Of a stretch of DNA of 42,134 nucleotides, positions 33,041 to 40,677 are shown piece after piece. Source of the DNA: Gemmatimonadota bacterium (GTDB lineage Bacteria; Latescibacterota; UBA2968). The translations under genes and the position numbers were made by a program. Below the pieces are notes generated by a model. That model was not told the origin of the DNA. It worked only from the letters and a program-made list of their open reading frames with translations, and ran no database searches. Within the stretch, counting starts at the first letter, position 1. Every line of letters begins with the position of its first letter. Location: positions 1-42,134 of the forward strand of contig VXRD01000170.1 in NCBI GenBank assembly GCA_009838845.1, in the 5' to 3' direction.

Positions 33041-35056
33041 ATGAATAGCCGAGAACCAGTTTTTGTTCCCCCCAGGGCGACGATTGAATCGACAGCCGCG
33101 GATGAGGCGCACCTGTCCTCACCCGCGAAGAAGGAGGGAATTACAACCAGATCGGTGATTCTGGGCGTTCTCTTCGCGGCCTTCGCCAGTCTGTTTCTGA
33201 CCTATGATGAGTACGTGATTCGCTCCTCGTATCTCAACCTGAGTCATTTTCCTTTGATTGCCTTTCTGTGCTTCCTGGTCCTGGTTATTTTGAACGTCGT
33301 TCTGGGTCGTCTGGGTTTTGTGCGCCCGCTTTCGCCCTTCGAACTGCTGATCATCCTGGCGATGGTGATGGCCGGAAGCGTGTTGCCGACATGGCAACTG
33401 ACGGGCTTTTGGCTGGCGATCATTTCCTCTCCGTACTACTTTGCCTCGCCAGAGAACCGGTGGGAGCCATATTTTCACAACTACATCTCTGACTGGCTGG
33501 CCCCATCTGACCACACCGGCGCCATGACGTGGTTTTTCGAGGGTTTGCCAACAGGGGAACGTATTCCCTGGGAAATGTGGGTGGTCCCCCTATTTTGGTG
33601 GGTCTGTTTCATCGCGGCGGTGACGCTGGTTTCGGCGTGCATCGTGGTGGCATTGAGAAGGCAGTGGATCCATCACGAGAAGCTGGGCTACCCTCTGGTG
33701 AATGTCGGAATCGAGATGGCGACAAAATCTGGAGCAGCTGGCTTCAAGCCGGAATTTATGCGTGGAAAGCTGTTCTGGGCCGGGGCAGTGATTCCGTTCG
33801 GGATCGTCTGCTGGAACATCCTGACCTATCTCGTCCCGGGCCTCCCGCCCATTCCCCTGGGAGGGGGAAACGTCGTTCTTTACCCGGGGGCGCCAGGTAT
33901 AAACCTGAACATCCACTTTTTTGCGATGGCGTTCGGTTTTTTTGCGAACTTAGAGGTGCTGTTCAGCATCTGGTTCTTCTTTCTGATCTTTATTGTCGAA
34001 GCCTCCATCTTCAACCGCATCGGCTACAGCGCTGGGGAAGGAGCGTACTGGTCGTCCTACAGCGCGGCCACCGGCTGGCAGTGCTGGGGGGCATTCTGGT
34101 GTATGGTGTTCTGGGTGCTGTGGACGGCGCGGCACCACCTGAGGAATATAGTGCGCAGTGCCTTCGGATATGCACAACCCGCCGAGGACAGCGACGAGAT
34201 GATGTCCTATCGGACCGCCGTGTTTGGATTTATCCTGGGTATAGTATTCATTCTCTTATGGCTGCACAGCGCAGGGATGAGCTATAAGATGGCCCTGGTG
34301 TTGACGGTTTCCACTCTCGTCATATACATTGGAGTGTCGAGAATCGTGGTCGAGACCGGCCTGGCTTATGTGCGAGCACCCATGACGGCGCAGTATTCCA
34401 CGCTGTATGTACTGGGGACCGAGACAACCTCGGGGGCCAGCCTGACTGCCCTGGCCTTCACATACTCTTTAGTGGCCCGTGGGACGGGGCTGTTCATGCC
34501 GGTGCTGACACATGTGGGGAAGGTGGCGGATGTGGCCGCACGTTCCCGCAAGGGAATTCTGGTCTGCACCGGTCTGGCACTATTTGTTTCTCTGCTCTGC
34601 TCGGTGTGGGGAACCCTTTACCTGGGATATGCCCACGGAGCCTACAACTTTAACTCCTGGAAGATCAATTCCGCTGCGCCGAAGGTCCTCAACGACGTAG
34701 TCGTGTACATGCAATCGCCATTTCCGACCGATTGGGAGAAGCTGCAGTTCTTCTGGATCGGCGCCGGGGTTATGGCAGTCATGACGTTCCTCCGGTACCG
34801 GTTTCCGGGCTGGCCGATCCATCCGATTGGATTTGCGATTTCATCTACCTACTTCAGCTACCGAATGACCTTTTCCATCTTTCTGGCCTGGGCGTTTAAA
34901 TGGATCTTTATGAAGATCGGAGACGCGGCGCTCTACAGGCGGTCCAGACCGTTTTTTATCGGCATCCTGGTCGGCTGGGCGCTGGGAGTCGCCCTGACAA
35001 TTCTCGTGGATGCGATCTGGTTCCCCGGTAGCGGCCACCATATCCACGCAGACTAA
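33041..35056 (+). CDS. Polytopic membrane protein, DUF6785/DUF6784 type
   Basis: This is a 671-residue inner-membrane protein with about 12-14 hydrophobic helices. It begins with a soluble stretch of about 35 residues, then SVILGVLFAAFASLFLTY and LIAFLCFLVLVILNVVLG. The PLSPFELLIILAMVMAGSVLPT and SSPYYFASPENRWEPYF segments are typical of DUF6785 proteins, which are abundant in Latescibacterota, Poribacteria and Planctomycetes and have a distant likeness to oligopeptide transporters. No transport activity is established. The C-terminal part (FPGWPIHPIGFAISS) fits the paired DUF6784 region. It sits 48 bases after the RraA-like gene and just before the third Gfo/Idh/MocA gene, so it may be a second uptake route of the locus. 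Confidence 0.8.
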   Translation: MNSREPVFVPPRATIESTAADEAHLSSPAKKEGITTRSVILGVLFAAFASLFLTYDEYVIRSSYLNLSHFPLIAFLCFLVLVILNVVLGRLGFVRPLSPFELLIILAMVMAGSVLPTWQLTGFWLAIISSPYYFASPENRWEPYFHNYISDWLAPSDHTGAMTWFFEGLPTGERIPWEMWVVPLFWWVCFIAAVTLVSACIVVALRRQWIHHEKLGYPLVNVGIEMATKSGAAGFKPEFMRGKLFWAGAVIPFGIVCWNILTYLVPGLPPIPLGGGNVVLYPGAPGINLNIHFFAMAFGFFANLEVLFSIWFFFLIFIVEASIFNRIGYSAGEGAYWSSYSAATGWQCWGAFWCMVFWVLWTARHHLRNIVRSAFGYAQPAEDSDEMMSYRTAVFGFILGIVFILLWLHSAGMSYKMALVLTVSTLVIYIGVSRIVVETGLAYVRAPMTAQYSTLYVLGTETTSGASLTALAFTYSLVARGTGLFMPVLTHVGKVADVAARSRKGILVCTGLALFVSLLCSVWGTLYLGYAHGAYNFNSWKINSAAPKVLNDVVVYMQSPFPTDWEKLQFFWIGAGVMAVMTFLRYRFPGWPIHPIGFAISSTYFSYRMTFSIFLAWAFKWIFMKIGDAALYRRSRPFFIGILVGWALGVALTILVDAIWFPGSGHHIHAD

Positions 35057-35109
35057 AGCCATATAGCACGCGCTTGAGCGGTGATCATGATCAGAAGGAG
35101 AAACAGGCG

Positions 35110-36348
35110 ATGGCAAAGACATTGAAGGTTGCTGTGGTCGGGATGGGCCATGGGAGGGCGCACGTTCGGGTGTTCAACGAGTACATCGACCAGACGGAAG
35201 TGGTGATGGTCTGCGATGTCGTTGAGGAGCGGGCCAGGTCCGCGGCAGAGGAACACGGCATTGGCAAGTGGACCACCCGATACGCCGATGTGCTCGCCGA
35301 AAAGGATGTGGACCTGGTGGCCCTCTGCACGCCCTGCCACCTGCACGGGCAGCACACTCTGGCGGCACTGGACCACTGGAAGCACGTTATGGTTGAGGTG
35401 CCAATGGAGAACCAGTCCCTGGAGACGCTCTGGAAGATTGTGTATATGTCTGAAAGGCGCAATCTGAAGGTCCAGATGGACAATCAGCTCCGGTGGATGG
35501 CACCGACGGTGCATATGAAGCGGTTGATCGAACAAGAAAAGCTTGGAGAGATCTACTATGTAGAGACAGAATATGTCCACGACATTGAGGGAATTACCAT
35601 CCGGCAGGATGGTTCTCCGACCTTCCGATGGGGGTTGGGAGAACTGGCTCAGGGATCGATCAGCGCCGGCGGCGGTCTGTATGCCATAGATAATGCGTAC
35701 TGGTTGATGGGAGAGCAATTCGTCGAGGTGTTCGGGTACGGGAACAAAAAGAATATGCCCTATCGACAGGTGTATGATCACGAAGTGGCGCTTTTCAAAA
35801 CGGCGAGCGGTGCGATTGCCCGATGTGTCTGTTCAAAGGGCCCAAAGCGACCCACGATAGAGTATGCCGCCGTGTACGGGACGAAGGGCACGCTGGAGAC
35901 CTCCGGCCGTCTGCCCCATCCTCCCGATGGGCCGGGTGTCTATGGCTGCTTTGCCGACGAAGATCCGAATTATAGCAGGGGCGTTTATGGGTGGATGTAC
36001 ACAATGTCCGTCAAACAGGAGGACGAGGCTGCAAAGGAGCAGTCGGAACACGGGATGGTGAAGATCGAAGTGCCGCCGCTGATTGTGGATGAGGAAATCT
36101 CCGGGAGGGTGGGCCACGGCGGCACGGAGTACCTGGCCGACCTGGATCTGGTGAATGCCATCCTGGAAGACTATCAGCCGCCGTGCAACGTCTATGAGAG
36201 CGCCCGATCCTGCGCTGGAGCAATCTGTGCGGTGCAGTCGATCTACGAGGGGAGGCCGGTCCAGGTGCCGGATATCGTGGATAGAAGCGACGCCGTCAAG
36301 CGATTTGGACCACTACCGACTGCACACCAGAACTCGGATGAGCTATAA
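35110..36348 (+). CDS. Gfo/Idh/MocA-family oxidoreductase (paralog 3)
   Basis: This is a 412-residue Rossmann oxidoreductase. The start is ATG 35110, preceded by AGAAGGAG; an in-frame start at 35074 lacks this. Nucleotide motif KVAVVGMGHGRAH is at 6-18. The EKP position reads Glu-Val-Pro (96-98), and the second motif AGGGLYAIDNAYW has Tyr191 in place of His, as in paralog 2. Compared with paralog 2 it has an insertion near 300 (NYSRGVYGWMYTMSV) and an acidic Glu/Lys-rich stretch. The C-terminal VGHGGTEYLADLDLVNAILEDYQP matches the family. It is immediately followed by the ABC importer operon and could act on the imported compound. Confidence 0.88.
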   Translation: MAKTLKVAVVGMGHGRAHVRVFNEYIDQTEVVMVCDVVEERARSAAEEHGIGKWTTRYADVLAEKDVDLVALCTPCHLHGQHTLAALDHWKHVMVEVPMENQSLETLWKIVYMSERRNLKVQMDNQLRWMAPTVHMKRLIEQEKLGEIYYVETEYVHDIEGITIRQDGSPTFRWGLGELAQGSISAGGGLYAIDNAYWLMGEQFVEVFGYGNKKNMPYRQVYDHEVALFKTASGAIARCVCSKGPKRPTIEYAAVYGTKGTLETSGRLPHPPDGPGVYGCFADEDPNYSRGVYGWMYTMSVKQEDEAAKEQSEHGMVKIEVPPLIVDEEISGRVGHGGTEYLADLDLVNAILEDYQPPCNVYESARSCAGAICAVQSIYEGRPVQVPDIVDRSDAVKRFGPLPTAHQNSDEL

Positions 36349-36361
36349 GGAGATTGAACCA

Positions 36362-37723
36362 GTGGGTGATGGAGGAGTGACACGGCGGGAGTTCCTTGCA
36401 AGGAGCGGCCGAGCAACTGCCGGTCTGGCAGGTCTGTCTCTGGTTATCCCGCTGACGCCCGGCAGCGTCCGGGCCGCACCAGAGGTTCATCTCACCGTCT
36501 GGTGGTGGGGCGAACAGGAGGCACCGGGTCTGCAGCAGTGGGTGCGGGAGACCGTTCACCGATACAAGGCGGCGCATCCGGGCGTTGAGATTGCAACCGT
36601 GCTACAGGCTACAGAATCGCTCTACCCGTCATTCGCCTCCGCCGGACAGGCCCGACAGGGGCCCGATATTCAGTATATGTGGGGTGGGGTATCCACGATG
36701 CAGTTCGTCTGGCGGGGGTATGTGCATCCGATCAGCGACCTGCTGAGCAAGGACGATCTGGAGCCTGTTTTTCCCGACAGTCTGCGGGAGACCGCCTTTC
36801 GGGGGAAGGTCTATGGGCTCCCCTGGTATGCGCTTCCCTTCCTGCTCGTTTACAGCAAGCCAGCTTTTGTCCAGGCGGGCCTGGATCCCGATCATCCGCC
36901 TCGCACCTGGGATGCGTTCCTATCGGCAGCAGATCGCCTGCGGGCTGCCGGTTTTGTGCCGTGGGGATATGGTGTAAAGGGTCTGAGCGGTATCGGAAAT
37001 TTTAGCAGCCTCTTCATTTTGCAGGAATTGGACGATTCTACCGATATTCTCAAGGCCGCTACCGGCGAGGTTCCGTTTATCGATCCTCTGTATTCAAGCT
37101 GGCTGCACCGCGTGGAGGAGATGGTTCGAAAGGGCGTTTTCAACCGGGATGTATCTTCGCTGGAATACTATCAGGCTCAAAACCTGTTTCTGGCTGGGGA
37201 AGCGGCGATGGCCGTTGCCGGCCAGACCAAGGTGAGCTACTTCAGCAAGATGCTGGGAGAGGAGAACGTGGGTGTCATGCTGCCTCCCAGATTCGGGAAA
37301 GGCAGGCTGGCGGGTAGGATGCCGAATACGGCACAGCAACTGCTTGTGACTTCGTGGTCGGATTACAAGGAGGAAGCGGCCGATCTGCTTTGTTACTTTC
37401 ATACCCCGGAACGACTGGATCGGATGCATGTCCTGTCGGGAGCGATTCCACCCGACAGGCGCTTCGATCGCAGCAGACTTGTGTGGCCGCAGGATCGCAC
37501 GATTGCCGCGTGGATGGGGAGCGAGAGCATGACGAATTACCAAAACTACTGGCCGCCTCAGATGGATCGGGAAAATCTTTTCCCGACGGTGCAGTCCCTG
37601 TTCGCCGGAGCACTGTCCGCAGATCGGGCTGCGGAGCAGGTGGATGAATTCCTCAACCGGTGGCGGGATTCGAATGTGGATACGGTTGAAGAACTCGCTA
37701 CTTGGGCTTCTGAGGCCAGATAG
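36362..37723 (+). CDS. ABC sugar-type solute-binding protein with Tat signal
   Basis: This is a family 1 extracellular solute-binding protein of about 453 residues. The N-terminus carries a twin-arginine signal (TRREFLARSGRATAGLAG) followed by a hydrophobic stretch and likely cleavage after SVRA. The mature part shows LTVWWWGEQEAPGLQQW, GPDIQYMWGG and YGLPWYALPFLLVYSK, the usual sugar-binding pattern. Tat export implies folding in the cytoplasm before transport, unusual but known for sugar binders of this kind. The start is GTG 36362, nine bases after AGGAG; ATG 36338 overlaps the previous gene's end and has no clear ribosome site. It opens a four-gene importer operon, with permease genes following after three bases. 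Substrate unknown. Confidence 0.9.
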   Translation: MGDGGVTRREFLARSGRATAGLAGLSLVIPLTPGSVRAAPEVHLTVWWWGEQEAPGLQQWVRETVHRYKAAHPGVEIATVLQATESLYPSFASAGQARQGPDIQYMWGGVSTMQFVWRGYVHPISDLLSKDDLEPVFPDSLRETAFRGKVYGLPWYALPFLLVYSKPAFVQAGLDPDHPPRTWDAFLSAADRLRAAGFVPWGYGVKGLSGIGNFSSLFILQELDDSTDILKAATGEVPFIDPLYSSWLHRVEEMVRKGVFNRDVSSLEYYQAQNLFLAGEAAMAVAGQTKVSYFSKMLGEENVGVMLPPRFGKGRLAGRMPNTAQQLLVTSWSDYKEEAADLLCYFHTPERLDRMHVLSGAIPPDRRFDRSRLVWPQDRTIAAWMGSESMTNYQNYWPPQMDRENLFPTVQSLFAGALSADRAAEQVDEFLNRWRDSNVDTVEELATWASEAR

Positions 37724-37726
37724 CGT

Positions 37727-38614
37727 ATGCAGGTCAGGAGACAGCGTGTGATGATACAGTGGACAAATCGCGCGGGGTACACCTTTCTCGTTCCCGCCCT
37801 TGCCATTCTCGCCTTTGTGTATGCATACCCTATGGCGAAGGTTATCGAATTCAGCCTGCGGCATAGAGGGACCGGTGTGTGGACCGCGCTGGACAACTAC
37901 CAACGCTTGCTGGGCGATCCGATTTTCTGGCAGGCGTTGTGGAACAATGTTGGGTTGTTCTTCCTGATACCGATTCTCGTTGTTCTGTCTCTGGTTTTTT
38001 CGTCCCTGCTGTACGAGCGGATCAGGGGCTGGCAGGTGTACAGGTTTTTCATCTTTCTCCCGTACATGATACCGGTTGTGGTTACCGGCATCGCGTTTGG
38101 TTACATCCTTCAGTACCGCGGTCTGGTCAACAGGGTCCTTGATTTCGCCGGACTGGGTGGGCTGCGCCAGGATTGGCTGGGAGATCCTCATCTCGCTTTT
38201 TTTACCGTAGGGGGTGTGATCGTCTGGCGGGAATTGGGGTTGGGCATCGTCCTGTTCCTGGCCCGCCTGATGCAGGTTCCGGGCGAACTCTACGAAAGTG
38301 CCCGTATTGATGGGGCGGGCTGGTGGCAGACACTTTATTACGTTACGGTTCCGCAGCTGAGTACGGTGATTCTGTTTTACACGAGTGTTATGATGATTCA
38401 GCTGTTTAGCTGGGTATTCAATTATATCTTTGTACTGACCCGGGGCGGGCCCGGCTTCACCACCTACGTGAGTGAATTTTATATCTATCAGCGGGCTTTC
38501 AGCTACGACGAGATCGGCGTTGCCTCCGCCTGTTCGTTTGTCGTGGTATTGCTCGTCGCTGTGGGCCTATCCGGCCTTTTCAGCCTGCTGCGCCGGGTGG
38601 AAATCTTCGAGTAG
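37727..38614 (+). CDS. ABC sugar transporter permease, MalF/UgpA type
   Basis: This is a 295-residue inner-membrane permease with six predicted helices (first AGYTFLVPALAILAFVYAYPMA). The EAA-type loop that contacts the ATPase is ESARIDGAGWWQTLYYVTVPQL (ESARIDGA form). A start at ATG 37751 is possible, with AGGAG 11 bases upstream; the ATG at 37727 directly follows the binding-protein stop. It pairs with the permease that follows 12 bases later. Confidence 0.93.
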   Translation: MQVRRQRVMIQWTNRAGYTFLVPALAILAFVYAYPMAKVIEFSLRHRGTGVWTALDNYQRLLGDPIFWQALWNNVGLFFLIPILVVLSLVFSSLLYERIRGWQVYRFFIFLPYMIPVVVTGIAFGYILQYRGLVNRVLDFAGLGGLRQDWLGDPHLAFFTVGGVIVWRELGLGIVLFLARLMQVPGELYESARIDGAGWWQTLYYVTVPQLSTVILFYTSVMMIQLFSWVFNYIFVLTRGGPGFTTYVSEFYIYQRAFSYDEIGVASACSFVVVLLVAVGLSGLFSLLRRVEIFE

Positions 38615-38626
38615 AGGATACTCGCG

Positions 38627-39457
38627 ATGGTCCAAAGATTTATTCGGTCGGCCATGTGCCACTTTGTTCTGCTCGGGCTGTGCATCGTGGCCCTCGTCCC
38701 CCTCTACTTTATGTTGGTTTCGGCTCTTAAAGAGCAGATGGAGTTTTTCCAAGATCCGGTGGGATTGCCCTCTTCGCCTGTGCTGAACAATTTTGCCGTT
38801 GTCTTTGGCCAGTCGAAGTTTGCACGGTGGATTTTGAACAGCACTGTTCTCACAATCGCGTCGGTCGGTTTGACGCTCGGTATCTCGTGCTTTGCAGCTT
38901 ACGCCTTCGCCCGGATCCCTTTCACGGGCCGGCACGTACTCTTTCGGCTGACCTCGGCGCTGATGGCCGTTCCGGTCATCGCCATGATCGTGCCGCTATT
39001 TGTCTTTATGGTGAAGGTCGGTCTGGTGAACACCTATCCGGCGGCCATTGCGGTGTATTGCGGGTTTATGTTGCCCTATACCACGTTTTTTTTGACTGGC
39101 TTCTTCAGCCAGCTGCCCCGGGGAATCTTCGACGCAGCTCTGATCGATGGGTGTTCGCACGGGTTGCTGTTGCGCAAAATCGTGCTGCCGCTGTCCCTTC
39201 CGGCGATCGCCACCTTGGCCATCGTCAACGCGTTGTGGGTCTGGAATGAGTTGCTCATCTCCCTGGTGCTCCTGCAGGCCGACGATATGCGCACACTTAT
39301 GGTGGGGATCACTGTTTTTCGGGATCGATTCGGCGTCAATGTGCCAGTGACGATGGCGGGATTGCTCGTGGCCGTTTTTCCGATGCTTCTTTTGTACCTC
39401 AGTGGTCTGCGCTATTTTGTTTCCGGCCTGATGGTCGGTTCGCTCAAAGGTGAATGA
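38627..39457 (+). CDS. ABC sugar transporter permease, MalG/UgpE type
   Basis: This is a 276-residue partner permease with six helices and the EAA-type loop DAALIDGCSHGLLLRKIVLPLSLPA. Helices are visible at FVLLGLCIVALVPLYFML, at VLTIASVGLTLGISCFAAYAF and near the C-terminus in LLVAVFPMLLLYLSGLRYFV. With the previous gene it forms the heterodimeric membrane channel. Its stop overlaps an in-frame ATG of the ATPase gene, though a later ATG at 39523 is favoured there. Confidence 0.93.
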   Translation: MVQRFIRSAMCHFVLLGLCIVALVPLYFMLVSALKEQMEFFQDPVGLPSSPVLNNFAVVFGQSKFARWILNSTVLTIASVGLTLGISCFAAYAFARIPFTGRHVLFRLTSALMAVPVIAMIVPLFVFMVKVGLVNTYPAAIAVYCGFMLPYTTFFLTGFFSQLPRGIFDAALIDGCSHGLLLRKIVLPLSLPAIATLAIVNALWVWNELLISLVLLQADDMRTLMVGITVFRDRFGVNVPVTMAGLLVAVFPMLLLYLSGLRYFVSGLMVGSLKGE

Positions 39458-39522
39458 CAGCCAGCGGATGGCGGACGGAAACTCAGGAGAGAGATGCGTG
39501 TCACCAAAAAGAAGAGGTAGCG

Positions 39523-40641
39523 ATGGCGAGCGTGACTCTGAAGCGTGTGCGAAAGGTGTTCGACAAAGCGGTGGTGGCAGTAGAGGATGTCGATCTCCAG
39601 GTGGAAGATGGAGAGTTTGTGGTCCTGGTGGGTCCGTCCGGGTGCGGGAAGACGACAATCCTCCGGATGATCGCCGGTCTGGAGGAGGTGACCAGAGGAG
39701 AGATCTATATCGGGGAGGTCCTGGCAAACAACCTCCTGCCCAAAGATCGGGATATTGCCATGGTCTTCCAGAATTACGCCCTCTACCCCCACATGTCCGT
39801 TTACCAGAATATGGCCTTCGGGTTGAAGCTGCGGAAATACCGGAAGGAGGAGATCGACGCCCGGGTAAGGGAAGCGGCAGATATTCTGGGAATCGGCGAC
39901 CTGCTTGACCGGAAGCCGAAGGCGCTGTCGGGTGGACAGCGACAGCGCGTGGCGGTGGGGCGGGCTATCGTTCGGAAACCGAAGGTCTTTCTGTTCGACG
40001 AGCCGCTGTCGAACCTGGATGCCGGGCTGCGCGTCCAGATGCGCACAGAGATCAGCAAGCTGCATATGCATCTGGACGCGACGATGATCTATGTCACCCA
40101 CGATCAGGTCGAGGCGATGACGATGGGGGATCGGATTGTAGCGATGCGAGAGGGACGGATCCAGCAGATTGGTTCCCCTATCGATCTCTACCGGCATCCG
40201 GTCAACCGGTTTGTGGCCGGTTTTATCGGCAGCCCGTCAATGAATTTTCTGGAGGGCAGGCTGACCCGAAACAAGGGGGTGGCCTTTTCCTGCGATGCCA
40301 TCTGCTTCCCCATTCCAGAGCGATGTACCGGTTGCCTGCAAGCCTACATCGGCCGGGATCTGGTACTGGGCATCAGACCGGAACATATTGTCGAGGCGTC
40401 TGCTCCCTACGGGCCTCAGGAACGAGGGGAGGTCCGCGCCAGCGTTGAGGTGGTAGAACCGATGGGAAACGAGACCTATCTCTACCTGAGGGCGGAAGAT
40501 ACACGGTTTGTCGCCCGTATCTATACGGATTGGATTCCGGCAGTCGGCGAAACGGTTCACCTGGCGTTCGATTTGGCCGAGATACACTTTTTCGACAAAG
40601 AGACGGGAGCAGCCCTGATTTCGAACGAATGGGATAGCTGA
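39523..40641 (+). CDS. ABC sugar transporter ATP-binding protein, MalK/UgpC type
   Basis: This is a 372-residue ATPase. Walker A is GPSGCGKTT (37-45), the Q-loop is VFQNYALYPHM, the ABC signature is LSGGQRQR, Walker B is VFLFDEPLSNLD, and the switch His is in YVTHDQVEAMT. The C-terminal regulatory TOBE-type region follows (about 240-372), with IGSPSMNFLEG and GIRPEHI as in MalK/UgpC. The start is ATG 39523, preceded by AGAGG; an ATG at 39454 overlaps the permease stop by four bases (ATGA) and would add 23 residues of little typical character. It completes the importer made with the two upstream permeases and the Tat-exported binder. Confidence 0.95.
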   Translation: MASVTLKRVRKVFDKAVVAVEDVDLQVEDGEFVVLVGPSGCGKTTILRMIAGLEEVTRGEIYIGEVLANNLLPKDRDIAMVFQNYALYPHMSVYQNMAFGLKLRKYRKEEIDARVREAADILGIGDLLDRKPKALSGGQRQRVAVGRAIVRKPKVFLFDEPLSNLDAGLRVQMRTEISKLHMHLDATMIYVTHDQVEAMTMGDRIVAMREGRIQQIGSPIDLYRHPVNRFVAGFIGSPSMNFLEGRLTRNKGVAFSCDAICFPIPERCTGCLQAYIGRDLVLGIRPEHIVEASAPYGPQERGEVRASVEVVEPMGNETYLYLRAEDTRFVARIYTDWIPAVGETVHLAFDLAEIHFFDKETGAALISNEWDS

Positions 40642-40677
40642 ACCCTGTTTTAACCTGAATAGACATGGAGGATGGAA

